Source of the DNA: CBDCWO01 sp965223405
Lineage (GTDB): Bacteria; Bacteroidota; Bacteroidia; Chitinophagales; Saprospiraceae
Assembly (NCBI GenBank): GCA_965223405.1
Contig: CBDCWO010000006.1
Span: 4,712,001 to 4,776,000 of the forward strand
Reading direction: 5' to 3'
DNA: 64,000 nucleotides
Position 1 is the stretch's first letter, and every line of letters begins with the position of its first letter. Positions 37,409 through 46,402 of this stretch are shown here, piece by piece. The translations under genes were made by a program, and so were the position numbers. The notes beneath the pieces are model-generated. The model was not told the origin of the DNA. It did no database searches and worked only from the letters and a program-made list of their open reading frames with translations.

Positions 37409-39445
37409 ATGATAAGTATTACATTTCGGTGGTTGTCTCTTTTTTATATTATTTGGATAAGTATGGGTCTACAATGTTCGGTACCGGAAAAAGCACCCCT
37501 CAACATCCTGTTTATTATGACAGATGATCATGCTGCCCACGCCATTAGCGCATACGGAAGTCAAATAAACAATACGCCAAACCTGGATCGCATTGCCGAC
37601 GCCGGCATGAGATTTAATCATACCTATTGCACCAACTCAATCTGTGCACCCTCACGTGCCGTTATCCTGACTGGGAAATACAGCCATCTCAATGGAGTAT
37701 TGGATAACCGTCAGGCTTTTGACGGTAGCCAGCAGACATTTCCTAAGTTAATGCAAAATGCCGGTTATCAGACCGCCATGATTGGTAAATGGCATCTGAA
37801 ATCCCCTCCCATCGGCTTTGACTATTACCATGTTTTACCTGGACAAGGAGACTACTACAATCCGGTGATGATTGAAAATGGGGAGAGAAAGAAGCATGAA
37901 GGTTATGTGACTGATTTAATCACGGATTTTTCTCTAGATTGGTTAAAGAACCGCGATGAGCACAAACCTTTTTTGATGATGTTACAACACAAAGCTCCAC
38001 ATCGGAACTGGCAGCCCGGACCGGATCATCTCACCACCTACGATGATGTTGAAATACCTATGCCGGAATCTTTATTTGATACATACGAAACCAAAAGTCC
38101 GGCCAGCAGAGAACAGACTATGACGATTAAAAATCATTTAACCCTAAGCAGGGATCTTAAGTTACATGAAATTGAAAATGAAATTCCAGGCTGGTTAAAA
38201 AAATTGAATAGTGAACAGTTGGAAAATTGGATCAATGCCTACCATCCTAAGAATGAGGTGTTTCTTGAAAACCAGGAAAGTATGTCCGACCAGGATATTA
38301 TAAAGTGGAAGTACCAACGCTATATTAAAGACTATTTAAGAACGATCGCTTCAGTCGATGATAATGTAGGTAGGGTACTTGATTATTTGGAAAGCCAAAA
38401 CCTCATGCAAAATACCGTGATTATCTATACTTCAGATCAGGGATTTTATTTGGGAGATCGGGGATGGTTTGACAAGCGGTTTATGTATGAAGAATCTTAT
38501 AAGATGCCATTGCTTGTTGCCCATCCATCATTTGAGAATGGTGTTTCAGACGCTTTGGTAATGAACGTGGACTTTGCTCCGACTATTTTAGATTTGGTGG
38601 GAATTCCGGTTCCGGATGATATGCAGGGTGAATCCTTTGCACCTATTCTTAAATCCGGCCTTAAACCCGATGCATGGCGAGAAGCTACCTATTATCACTA
38701 TTTTGAGTATCCGGGACCACATAGTGTAAAGAGGCATTATGGCATACGTACCGAATATTATAAACTGATACATTATTATTTTGACATAGATGCCTGGGAG
38801 TTGTTTGATTTAAGGGAAGATCCGGCGGAAAGGATCAATGAATATGCAAATCCGGCGTATCAAACCATCATCGATACGTTAAAGAGGAAGTTGGTTGATT
38901 TACAATCTTACTATGATGACAATCCTGAAGAATTTATGTTGATTGATCCGCAGCGGGAATTGAGACATTTGGGTATCGGAAAAAGCTATCAACTAGTCTC
39001 TGCTCCCAGTGAAAAATATCAATTTAGACAACATACGGTTCTTACCGATGGGGTTTACAATGCATATAATCGTTATTCTTCAGTAAAGTATAAAGACTGG
39101 CTGGGTTATCAAACCACGGCAGAGGTTATTCTTGATCTAGGAGGAGTACGGGATATTTCTAGAATAGCAGTGCATAGCTATCAGGATTTGGATTCCTGGA
39201 TCCATTATCCGAGCAGTGTACGATTTTATTATTCTGAAGATCAGCAGATATTTCATGAGGTGGATCAATCTGGACGGAAAAACCTGAGTTCGCGTTTTGG
39301 AACTGAGATGATTTCTGCACATGGGTTAACTGTAAAAGGACGCTTTGTAAAATTTGAAATCGAACCGGTGACGATTATTCCTCCAGGGTTGCCGGGCGAA
39401 GGTGAAAACTCTTGGTTGTTTCTGGATGAAATTGTTGTTGAATAA
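37409..39445 (+). CDS. Sulfatase (S1 family) with C-terminal F5/8-type-C-like domain
   Basis: A 678-residue sulfatase with a lipoprotein-like signal (SMGLQC). The metal motif is IMTDDHAAH (residues about 36-44) and the maturation motif CAPSR has Cys79. SDQGFYLGDRGWFDKRFMYE corresponds to a segment of the 6108 sulfatase. Beyond the catalytic part, residues about 530-678 resemble a discoidin/F5-8C carbohydrate-binding domain (AEVILDLGGVRDISRIAVH, YPSSVRFYYSED, RFVKFEIEP, with LFLDEIVVE at the end). Sulfatases with a fused carbohydrate-binding domain usually act on polymers. It is followed by a DUF1080 gene 101 nt downstream, possibly one operon continuing to 44059. Confidence 0.92.
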   Translation: MISITFRWLSLFYIIWISMGLQCSVPEKAPLNILFIMTDDHAAHAISAYGSQINNTPNLDRIADAGMRFNHTYCTNSICAPSRAVILTGKYSHLNGVLDNRQAFDGSQQTFPKLMQNAGYQTAMIGKWHLKSPPIGFDYYHVLPGQGDYYNPVMIENGERKKHEGYVTDLITDFSLDWLKNRDEHKPFLMMLQHKAPHRNWQPGPDHLTTYDDVEIPMPESLFDTYETKSPASREQTMTIKNHLTLSRDLKLHEIENEIPGWLKKLNSEQLENWINAYHPKNEVFLENQESMSDQDIIKWKYQRYIKDYLRTIASVDDNVGRVLDYLESQNLMQNTVIIYTSDQGFYLGDRGWFDKRFMYEESYKMPLLVAHPSFENGVSDALVMNVDFAPTILDLVGIPVPDDMQGESFAPILKSGLKPDAWREATYYHYFEYPGPHSVKRHYGIRTEYYKLIHYYFDIDAWELFDLREDPAERINEYANPAYQTIIDTLKRKLVDLQSYYDDNPEEFMLIDPQRELRHLGIGKSYQLVSAPSEKYQFRQHTVLTDGVYNAYNRYSSVKYKDWLGYQTTAEVILDLGGVRDISRIAVHSYQDLDSWIHYPSSVRFYYSEDQQIFHEVDQSGRKNLSSRFGTEMISAHGLTVKGRFVKFEIEPVTIIPPGLPGEGENSWLFLDEIVVE

Positions 39446-39546
39446 ATTCAATTTCAAATTTGACCATCGTATATTTCAAAATCTTTCGGGATTGAATTCC
39501 CCGTCTGGTGTATTAGATAAGTATTCATTAAAACAATTATGTTATT

Positions 39547-40242
39547 ATGAGATTAATAGGAACTTGGATCATTACGATATTATTCCTTATTGGAGCCTGT
39601 GCGCCCAAAAATTCGGTAAATACCACTGCATCAAAAAAATCCAGTAAATTAGGAACCCCCCTTTTCAAGCCTGATTTATCAAATGCCAGTTTTCCGGAAG
39701 GAGTATGGAAAATGGAAAATGGAGAATTAACAGCTACCGAAGACAAATGTATATGGTCGGATAAAATATACGACAACTTTGTACTTGATCTGGAATTTAA
39801 GAATGCTTCCGGAACTAATAGTGGGGTTATTTTTTATTGCACAGATCGCAAAAATTGGATTCCCAATTCGGTAGAAGTTCAAATTGCGGATGATTATGCC
39901 AAAAAGTGGGCAGAATCACCTAAAGACTGGCAGTGTGGAGCCATCTTTGGTCATCTTCCTGCCAAAGCACAGAAAGTGGTCAAAAAGCCAGGAGAGTGGA
40001 ATCACATGACTATTACCTGTGTAGATCAAGATATCACTGTAGAATTAAACGGTCAGAAGGTTACAGAAATGGATATGAGTCTATGGACATCTGCCACTAC
40101 AAATCCTGACGGAAGCCCGATCCCTTCCTGGCTATCCAACCCCTTTGCCACCCTGCCAACCAAAGGGTACATTGGATTTCAGGGGAAACATGCAGGTGCA
40201 CCTATTTGGTTTAGAAATATCTACGTCAAAGAATTAAACTAG
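39547..40242 (+). CDS. DUF1080 lipoprotein (3-keto-disaccharide hydrolase-like)
   Basis: A 231-residue single-domain DUF1080 protein with a lipoprotein signal (LFLIGAC, lipid Cys about 18). Typical strands are FVLDLEFKNASGTNSGVIFY, NSVEVQIADD, GEWNHMTITCVDQDITVELN and GYIGFQGKHAGAPIWFRNIY. Characterised relatives cleave 3-keto-glycosides produced by sugar oxidation. The Gfo/Idh oxidoreductase 32 nt downstream could make or reduce the keto-sugar. This is the second DUF1080 protein of the window; the one at 7824 has extra domains. Confidence 0.9.
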   Translation: MRLIGTWIITILFLIGACAPKNSVNTTASKKSSKLGTPLFKPDLSNASFPEGVWKMENGELTATEDKCIWSDKIYDNFVLDLEFKNASGTNSGVIFYCTDRKNWIPNSVEVQIADDYAKKWAESPKDWQCGAIFGHLPAKAQKVVKKPGEWNHMTITCVDQDITVELNGQKVTEMDMSLWTSATTNPDGSPIPSWLSNPFATLPTKGYIGFQGKHAGAPIWFRNIYVKELN

Positions 40243-40274
40243 CATTTTGCAAAATACGTTGCAAACAGAGCTTT

Positions 40275-41483
40275 ATGAAATCGCATAAAATAACCATGTT
40301 AGGTACCGGATTGATCGGTACTTTTTATACCTCAACGCTGCATGATCATCGTGGCCTTGACCGGGTAGAAGTCGTATATTCTCGCACGTCGGAAAGAGCC
40401 ACGAAATTTGCGAAAGATTGGAATATAACCCATTGGGAAACCGATCTCCGCAAAGCCATCGCTCATCCCGACACGGATGTGGTGATTGTTGCTCTTCCAA
40501 ATCATCTTCATAAGGAGGCTATTTTGTACGCAGCCCAAGCAGGTAAATCTATTCTTTGTACTAAACCATTGGCCCGGAATGCTGAGGAAGCTCTGGAAAT
40601 ATTAAAAGCTGTTGAGGATGCAGGTGTGTTTCAAGGTTACTTGGAAGATTTGGTATATACCCCAAAAACACTAAAAGCCATTAAATCGGTTAAGAATGGA
40701 GCATTGGGTAAGGTTACATGGACTCGTTCAAGAGAAGCTCACCCAGGACCCCACAGTGATTGGTTTTGGGATCCGGCCCAGTCAGGAGGGGGAGCCATAA
40801 TTGATATGGGATGTCATTGTATTGAAATCGGCCGTAACTTTATTGGTAAAAATATCCGGCCGGTGGAAGTCATGTGTTGGGCTGCTACCCAAGTGAAACC
40901 CATTGACGCGGAGGATAATGCGATCGGTTTGATCAAATATGCTAATGGGGCAATAAGTCAATTCGAGGTAAGCTGGACCTACCGGGGTGGAATGGATTTA
41001 CGTGATGAAGTCGCAGGAACTGAAGGAGTGATACGATTGGATCATTTCCTTCGGACCGGTTTTGAAGTTTTTACGGCCGTTGGCGAAGGAGGGTACGTTG
41101 CAGAAAAAGCAGAAAGTGAGACAGGATGGCTGTTTCCCGTCGGTGATGAAGCTCATGCCCTGGGGTACAAACATATGTTTTATGATATGTTTGATGCACT
41201 GGATAACGATAGAGTACCTATGGAAACATTTTATGATGGATACATCGTAAACGCTATTATGGACGCCTGCTATTTGTCCGCAAAATCCAAACGGTGGGAA
41301 CCAGTGCACTTGTTGGAATGGAGAGGAAGTGAGGATTCTCAGGATTCCCTTCATCTGGTCAATTATGACCAAGATCATTATTTAATTAAGAAAGAAGTTC
41401 TACCCGATGGTCGAATCAAACAAATTGTGAAGAACAAAGAGTCAGGTAAAATCTCAGAGATTATTGGAGATTCCGGAAGCTGA
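40275..41483 (+). CDS. Gfo/Idh/MocA-family oxidoreductase
   Basis: A 402-residue NAD(P)-dependent oxidoreductase. The Rossmann start is MLGTGLIGTFYTSTL (about residues 9-22). CTKPLARNAEEA contains the conserved Lys of the EKP-type motif, here TKP, and GGAIIDMGCHCIEIGRNF carries the catalytic Asp/His block. There is no Tat signal, so it is probably cytoplasmic. Members oxidise or reduce sugars such as inositol, glucose-fructose or 3-keto-glycosides. Flanked by DUF1080 and SDR genes, it probably handles a keto-sugar intermediate. Substrate not determinable. Confidence 0.9.
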   Translation: MKSHKITMLGTGLIGTFYTSTLHDHRGLDRVEVVYSRTSERATKFAKDWNITHWETDLRKAIAHPDTDVVIVALPNHLHKEAILYAAQAGKSILCTKPLARNAEEALEILKAVEDAGVFQGYLEDLVYTPKTLKAIKSVKNGALGKVTWTRSREAHPGPHSDWFWDPAQSGGGAIIDMGCHCIEIGRNFIGKNIRPVEVMCWAATQVKPIDAEDNAIGLIKYANGAISQFEVSWTYRGGMDLRDEVAGTEGVIRLDHFLRTGFEVFTAVGEGGYVAEKAESETGWLFPVGDEAHALGYKHMFYDMFDALDNDRVPMETFYDGYIVNAIMDACYLSAKSKRWEPVHLLEWRGSEDSQDSLHLVNYDQDHYLIKKEVLPDGRIKQIVKNKESGKISEIIGDSGS

Positions 41484-41515
41484 TTCCATCGTTTTAGTAC
41501 TAACCTATAGTAGGC

Positions 41516-42295
41516 ATGCTTCAGAATAAAAAAATTGTGATTATCGGAGGGACTACCGGATTGGGACTTTCAGCGGCACATTCGTTTATAAAACACGGTG
41601 CCAAGGTCATAGTAGTAGGAAGGAATGTGAGAAGCGCTCGACTGGCCCAGGAAAAGCTAGGGACTTCAGGATTTGCTATAGTAGGAGATGCGATTGGAGA
41701 GCAGACAGCCGCTAAGGCTATAGTGGTTTGTCAAAAAAAATATGGTGGATTTGATGGATTATATCATGTAGCCGGAGGAAGCGGAAGATCTTTTGGCGAT
41801 GGACCACTTCATGAGATGACGTTGGAAGGTTGGAACAAAACATTGGAATTAAATCTGACCTCTGTAATGTTATCCAATCGGGCCGCTATTAAGACTTTCA
41901 TAGGTCAAAACATCGCCGGATGCATTTTGAATATGGGATCGGTATTGGGATTTTCACCTGCACCGGGATATTTTACAACCCATGCATATGCCGCGGCAAA
42001 ATCTGCGATAATCGGATATTCAAAATCCATTGCTGCCTTTTATGCAAAGTATAATATTCGTGTCAATGTCATAGCTCCTGCCCTCGTGGCTACCTCCATG
42101 TCGGAAAGAGCATCCAAGGATAGCGTGATTCTGGATTATATTAAGACGAAACAGCCCCTTGATGGAGGACGAATCGGTCGACCTGGAGATTTAGATGGAA
42201 TGGCAACCCTCCTGATGTCAGATCAGGCTTCAATGATTACCGGTCAGGTAATCTCCGTGGATGGAGGATGGAGTGTGTCCGAGGGGCAGCTCTAA
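41516..42295 (+). CDS. Short-chain dehydrogenase/reductase (SDR)
   Basis: A 259-residue classical SDR. The cofactor motif is GGTTGLGLSAA (TGxxxGxG type) and VAGGSGR is in the NAG position. The catalytic YAAAK block with upstream Ser (NMGSVLGFSPAPGYF) is complete. The C-terminus ends VISVDGGWSVSEG, as usual. It lies 32 nt after the Gfo/Idh gene and 20 nt before the ROK gene, clearly in the same operon. It is likely a sugar or sugar-derivative dehydrogenase in the same pathway. An AGTACTAACC remnant similar to the end of element E1 lies just ahead (41496-41505). Confidence 0.9.
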   Translation: MLQNKKIVIIGGTTGLGLSAAHSFIKHGAKVIVVGRNVRSARLAQEKLGTSGFAIVGDAIGEQTAAKAIVVCQKKYGGFDGLYHVAGGSGRSFGDGPLHEMTLEGWNKTLELNLTSVMLSNRAAIKTFIGQNIAGCILNMGSVLGFSPAPGYFTTHAYAAAKSAIIGYSKSIAAFYAKYNIRVNVIAPALVATSMSERASKDSVILDYIKTKQPLDGGRIGRPGDLDGMATLLMSDQASMITGQVISVDGGWSVSEGQL

Positions 42296-42315
42296 TTATC
42301 TAAGTTAATATAATA

Positions 42316-43224
42316 ATGAAACATAAATTAGCTATAGGAATAGATTTAGGAGGAACCAATATCAAGGGTATATTGATGCAAGAGGATGGCAAAATACTAA
42401 GTCAACTAAAAAAACCAGTCAACTCTCAGATAATTGAAGCAGATAGATCCGGACAACATTGGAAAGAAGCCGTTTTGCTATTAAAACTGGAGCTGGAAAA
42501 ATCCAATGCTGTCCACGCGATCGGTATGTCAGCACCAGGCATCCCGGAAACAAAGAATGAGTATATTGCCTACATGCCAGGAAGATTGCATGGCATAGAA
42601 GGTTTCCATTGGGGTAATTATTTTGAGAGAAAAGGTGTACGAGTTCTCAATGATGCACAGGCTGCTCTACTGGCGGAGGCTACTTACGGTGCTGGTAAAG
42701 GCTTTGAGAATATCGTAATGATTACCATTGGAACTGGAGTTGGCGGAGGGATCATGATAAATGGTAAAATTCATCAGGGATTAGCCAACCGGGCAGGTCA
42801 TCTGGGCCATATTTCGTTGGATAGCTCCGGAGTCCCCGGAATTACTGGTATTCCCGGAAGTCTGGAAGATGCCATTGGCAATTCCACAGTGGAGAGACGA
42901 TCTTCCGGCAAATTTAAGACCACGGCTCAGTTGGTCGAAGCTTACCTTGATGGGGATGTTCAGGCGACAAAAATATGGACTGAATCTATTAGAAAGCTGG
43001 CCATTGGCATTGCTTCTCTACTTAATGTGTTGTCTCCTGAGTTGGTGATCATTGGTGGAGGTATCGCAATGGCCGGGAAAGCTCTTTTTCAACCGTTACA
43101 CCAATTTTTGTCGACCTATGAATGGTGTCCCGGGGAAGTAAGGACTCCAGTGGTACAAGCAGAGTTAAATGAATTTTCAGGGGCAATTGGTGCGGCCATT
43201 TTTGCCCTCAGCAAAAATAAATAA
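42316..43224 (+). CDS. ROK-family sugar kinase
   Basis: A 302-residue kinase. The ATP-binding motif is GIDLGGTNIKG (Asp10) and the catalytic NDAQAALLAEA block contains the base Asp. TIGTGVGGGIMINGK and ELVIIGGGIAMAG are also typical. The usual ROK zinc motif CxCGxxGC is absent: after GHLGHISLDSSG the sequence continues GVPGITGIPGSLEDAIG. This separates it from classical glucokinases and N-acetylmannosamine kinases that bind zinc. It lacks the DNA-binding domain of ROK repressors, so it is an enzyme. Probable role: phosphorylating the sugar released by the upstream enzymes. Confidence 0.9.
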   Translation: MKHKLAIGIDLGGTNIKGILMQEDGKILSQLKKPVNSQIIEADRSGQHWKEAVLLLKLELEKSNAVHAIGMSAPGIPETKNEYIAYMPGRLHGIEGFHWGNYFERKGVRVLNDAQAALLAEATYGAGKGFENIVMITIGTGVGGGIMINGKIHQGLANRAGHLGHISLDSSGVPGITGIPGSLEDAIGNSTVERRSSGKFKTTAQLVEAYLDGDVQATKIWTESIRKLAIGIASLLNVLSPELVIIGGGIAMAGKALFQPLHQFLSTYEWCPGEVRTPVVQAELNEFSGAIGAAIFALSKNK

Positions 43225-43270
43225 TAACGATCATGGGGATCACATGCAACATCAAAATTAATTTTGAATC

Positions 43271-44059
43271 ATGATGAAAGAATATTTGGATAAATGCAGA
43301 ACATTGATTGAACGAGTTGCTATTCAAGAAGAGCAAATACGAATTGCCGCCGATTGGTTTGCCAGATCAATTCTGGCTGGGAGAATGGTGCATGTATTTG
43401 GCTCCGGACACAGTAGGATTATGGTAGAAGAAATGTGGCCTCGCTATGGATCTTTTCCCGGGTTTAATCCCATTGTCGAATTATCATTGACCTTTCACAA
43501 TCTGGTTGTTGGGGCTAACGGACAGCGCCAAGCCATGTACCTGGAAAATGTATCCGGGCTGGCAGAACGCATACTTAGAAATTATGATTTATCCAACCAG
43601 GATACTGCACTGGTCATTTCTTCCAGCGGATGCAATGTAGTGCCGGTGGAGATTGCTGAAATTTTTCAAAAGAATAAGATCAAAGTAGTTGCATTAATCA
43701 CCCTAAAGCATTCCGAGGCCAGTTCAAGTAATCATCACACCGGACTTAAATTGAGTGATTTTGCCGACCTGGTTTTAGATACCGGAGCCCCTGTTGGGGA
43801 TGCTATGGTAAAAATCCCAAAACTGGAAACTCCGGTTGGACCCGGTTCTACAGTTGGGGGAGCTATGATTGTCAATTGCATTAAAGCAGAGGTCGCTCAT
43901 ATTCTTACTCAAAACGATTCTCCTCCAAGTGTGCTGACGGCAGGAGCTTTGGTCGGTAAAGATAAAGCAGTGCAATTGTTTGAAAATGCTTATGACGAAC
44001 ATGCACATCGGCTGGCTAAGTTGTATGCAAAGGTAGGTAATCATGAAGAAGATCGTTAG
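43271..44059 (+). CDS. SIS-domain phosphosugar-binding protein
   Basis: A 262-residue protein with one SIS domain: VHVFGSGHSRIMVEEMWPRYG (about residues 41-61) and ALVISSSGCNVVPVEIAE (about 115-132), which bind the sugar phosphate. It resembles the uncharacterised UPF0309-like SIS group more than MurQ or GlmS. Coming after a ROK kinase, it may isomerise or cleave the phosphorylated sugar. Two ATGs lie in tandem (43271, 43274). It is the last gene of the operon beginning at 37409 or 39547. Function inferred from context. Confidence 0.88.
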   Translation: MMKEYLDKCRTLIERVAIQEEQIRIAADWFARSILAGRMVHVFGSGHSRIMVEEMWPRYGSFPGFNPIVELSLTFHNLVVGANGQRQAMYLENVSGLAERILRNYDLSNQDTALVISSSGCNVVPVEIAEIFQKNKIKVVALITLKHSEASSSNHHTGLKLSDFADLVLDTGAPVGDAMVKIPKLETPVGPGSTVGGAMIVNCIKAEVAHILTQNDSPPSVLTAGALVGKDKAVQLFENAYDEHAHRLAKLYAKVGNHEEDR

Positions 44060-44470
44060 GAAAAAGTGATTGATGTCAGCTTACGGGTCACTGGTTTCAG
44101 GTCACAGGTTGTAGATGCCTATAGTTTAAGAAACTTATTGGTTAATTATTGTCGATTATAGTTATTTTAGAGAAAACCGGAAATCTTAATGAATGAACTA
44201 AAAATAAAGAATAGTGAGTAGAGGGAAAATAAATCATTTGCTGAGATAATGGGATGGATATTCAAAAAAATGGACCAAATTCATTGTGCAATATTAAAAG
44301 GTATTCAACTCTGCAGCCATAAGAAGTGAAGTGACTGATTATATGGGTGCAACAGAAAGAATCCACATTTATGAATGCATTCAAATATTCCTGATTGGAG
44401 ATTTTGCCTGGGATATCGTATTAAGACCCATTTATGATGCACTATTGAATTCAAACTAAAAATTTAGAAA
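44060..44470. other. Intergenic region with repeat remnants
   Basis: 411 bp with no supported gene. It holds a stutter of GGTCAC units (about 44086-44112) and a GAATAGTGAGTAGAGGG tract (44208-44224) related to the repeats at 15886 and 20761. A 38-codon ORF (44343-44459) was seen but has no family features. Confidence 0.45.
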
Positions 44471-45184
44471 ATGAAGATAAACTTTACCTTCTCCCTGAGC
44501 CTGTTAATTCTTATCCTATCATCCTGCGATCCAAAGCCTGTAGGAAAACATTTATTGATCCTCTCGGGCCAATCGAATATGGCAGGGTTAAAGCCTGAGG
44601 AATCTTTTACTCCTACTATGATTGAGAAATTTGGAGAAGATAATATTATTGTAGTGAAAGATGCACATGGAGGTCAACCTATAAGACGCTGGTATCGGGA
44701 ATGGAAACCATTAATAGGAGAAAAACCTGAAGCACCGCCTGATTTATATGACTCCCTGATGACGAAAGTTTATTCGGCGATTGAGAAGGAAAAGATTGCC
44801 ACGATAACCTTTATATGGATGCAGGGTGAGCGCGATGCAAGAGAAAAGCATGGTGAAGTTTACGAAGAAAGTCTGACCGGACTTTACAGGCAGCTTTGCA
44901 ATGACCTGGAACGAGAAGATACCCATTTTATCATCGGTAGATTAAGTGATTTTGATATGCTAAATGAAAGATACCCACATTGGACTATGATAAGAGATAT
45001 TCAGGTAAAAGTTGGAGAATCACACTCTTACTTTGATTGGGTGAATACGGATGATCTGAACGATGGAATGAATAGAGCCGGAAAAGAAATAAAAAATGAT
45101 TTGCACATGTCAGCCGAAGGATATCGGATTATGGGGAGACGATTTGCCGATGCATCGATCAGGTTGATTGAAAACGAGAAATAA
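44471..45184 (+). CDS. Sialate O-acetylesterase-like SGNH hydrolase, lipoprotein
   Basis: A 237-residue lipoprotein (LILSSC) with the GQSNM motif characteristic of sialate O-acetylesterase/CE6-like enzymes: LILSGQSNMAGL, nucleophile Ser35. IWMQGERDA matches the conserved WxQGE block, and KNDLHMSAEGYRIMG supplies the catalytic His. Enzymes of this type remove O-acetyl groups from sialic acid, xylan or other glycans. With a GH33 sialidase in the same window, a role on acetylated sialic acid is possible but unproven. It appears to stand alone, with 118 nt before the next gene. Confidence 0.87.
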   Translation: MKINFTFSLSLLILILSSCDPKPVGKHLLILSGQSNMAGLKPEESFTPTMIEKFGEDNIIVVKDAHGGQPIRRWYREWKPLIGEKPEAPPDLYDSLMTKVYSAIEKEKIATITFIWMQGERDAREKHGEVYEESLTGLYRQLCNDLEREDTHFIIGRLSDFDMLNERYPHWTMIRDIQVKVGESHSYFDWVNTDDLNDGMNRAGKEIKNDLHMSAEGYRIMGRRFADASIRLIENEK

Positions 45185-45301
45185 TGAGACCCTTTGGGGA
45201 TAATAAACAGTCACTGAAAGGAAGCAACCCATGTGCAACCAATAGAGCCCCTATCTCAACAAAAACAAATCCATTAAAATAGAATCATACTTTAACCATT
45301 T

Positions 45302-46165
45302 GTGAAAGAGGATGACTATATACAACGGATCATGACCGAGTTCCCACAATTGAAATGGAATACCCATCGGTTTTTAACTCATGGGTGGGATCATATGGTC
45401 ATGGTCTTGGATGAACAAATTGTATTTCGTTTTCCAAAAGACAAAACATACCTCAAAGAATTCAAAAAGGAAATACCATTACTCAGATATTTAAAGGATA
45501 GAATTCCAGTTGGAATTCCGGAATATATTTATGTCTCTAAGGACCAATCAATGGCAGGATACCAAATGCTGAGGGGTCGAGAACTAAAACCCTCATATTA
45601 TAAGGGTTTTTCAATCCCCGCAAAAGAACATTTTGCTCAACAAATGGCTGGATTTCTCACCCATTTACATGGCACTCCAAAGTCTTCTATTTCAAAGTTT
45701 AAAATCCGGGTATCCAATCCAAGCCAAGACTTTGACCACCTGGTCGGCAATACCGAAAACTTTCTTTTTCCTCATCTTAGTCGTAAAGAAGTCTTGACTA
45801 TTCAGAATTTTTTATCTGAACTAAAATCTGCACTTAATGACGGTCAGTATGAAAAGGTGCTCACCCATAGTGATTTAACCTGGGTCCACATACTTTGGGA
45901 CAACAGTAGCGGGCAAATTAGTATTATTGATTTTAGCGATCGCAATTTTGGAGATCCAGCCGGTGATTTTACGGGTTTATGGGCTTATGGTAAAAAATTC
46001 GTAACCAGGGTCTATGACCTGTATCAAGGGAAAAAGGATGAGAACCTATTGTATCGGTCACAATTGTATTTCAAAAGAATTCCGCTTTATATGATGAAAG
46101 ATGCCCTAGATGGTTGTCCATGTACATTCGAGGAAGGGTATAAACTCTTTAAGGAAAGGTATTGA
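45302..46165 (+). CDS. Aminoglycoside/macrolide phosphotransferase-family kinase
   Basis: A 287-residue APH-fold kinase. Residues about 30-60 include the ATP-binding Lys region (IVFRFPKD). The catalytic loop is THSDLTWVHILWD, with His where many APH enzymes have Asn; macrolide-type kinases also use His there. The metal-binding IIDFSD motif follows. GTG 45302 is the likely start; ATG in frame at 45332 is an alternative. The substrate may be an antibiotic or a small metabolite. It converges on the leftward gene at 46403 across palindromic element E3. Confidence 0.83.
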   Translation: MKEDDYIQRIMTEFPQLKWNTHRFLTHGWDHMVMVLDEQIVFRFPKDKTYLKEFKKEIPLLRYLKDRIPVGIPEYIYVSKDQSMAGYQMLRGRELKPSYYKGFSIPAKEHFAQQMAGFLTHLHGTPKSSISKFKIRVSNPSQDFDHLVGNTENFLFPHLSRKEVLTIQNFLSELKSALNDGQYEKVLTHSDLTWVHILWDNSSGQISIIDFSDRNFGDPAGDFTGLWAYGKKFVTRVYDLYQGKKDENLLYRSQLYFKRIPLYMMKDALDGCPCTFEEGYKLFKERY

Positions 46166-46212
46166 ACAACGACCCCAAACCATCTCAAAGCCGAAGCTGT
46201 ACACTTTATTAT

Positions 46213-46374
46213 GAAGTGATTTAAAAACAGATGTTAAAATGAGTTGTATGCGTTTGATTTTCAAGACGAAGCTCTTTTTGAGATTCATAGCCACAGTTAT
46301 GGATCGAGAAAAAGCTGACGTATTGAGAATCAAACGCATGCAAATCAATTAACAATTTGTTTTTAAATCACTTC
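46213..46374. repeat. Palindromic intergenic element E3
   Basis: Perfect 17-nt terminal inverted repeats GAAGTGATTTAAAAACA (46213-46229) and their complement at 46358-46374. An inner 12-nt pair is ATGCGTTTGATT (46248-46259) / AATCAAACGCAT (46328-46339). At the apex CATA/TATG encloses the motif TAGCCACAGTTA (46288-46299). It could fold into one long interrupted hairpin and, lying between convergent genes, could act as a bidirectional terminator. Confidence 0.75.
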
Positions 46375-46402
46375 TATATGAAAAGTAATGCCCAAATACA
46401 CT

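Noticed and set aside
44343..44459. 38-codon ORF in the gap before the GQSNM esterase
   Set aside because: Too short, unknown composition, no promoter or conserved motif seen.
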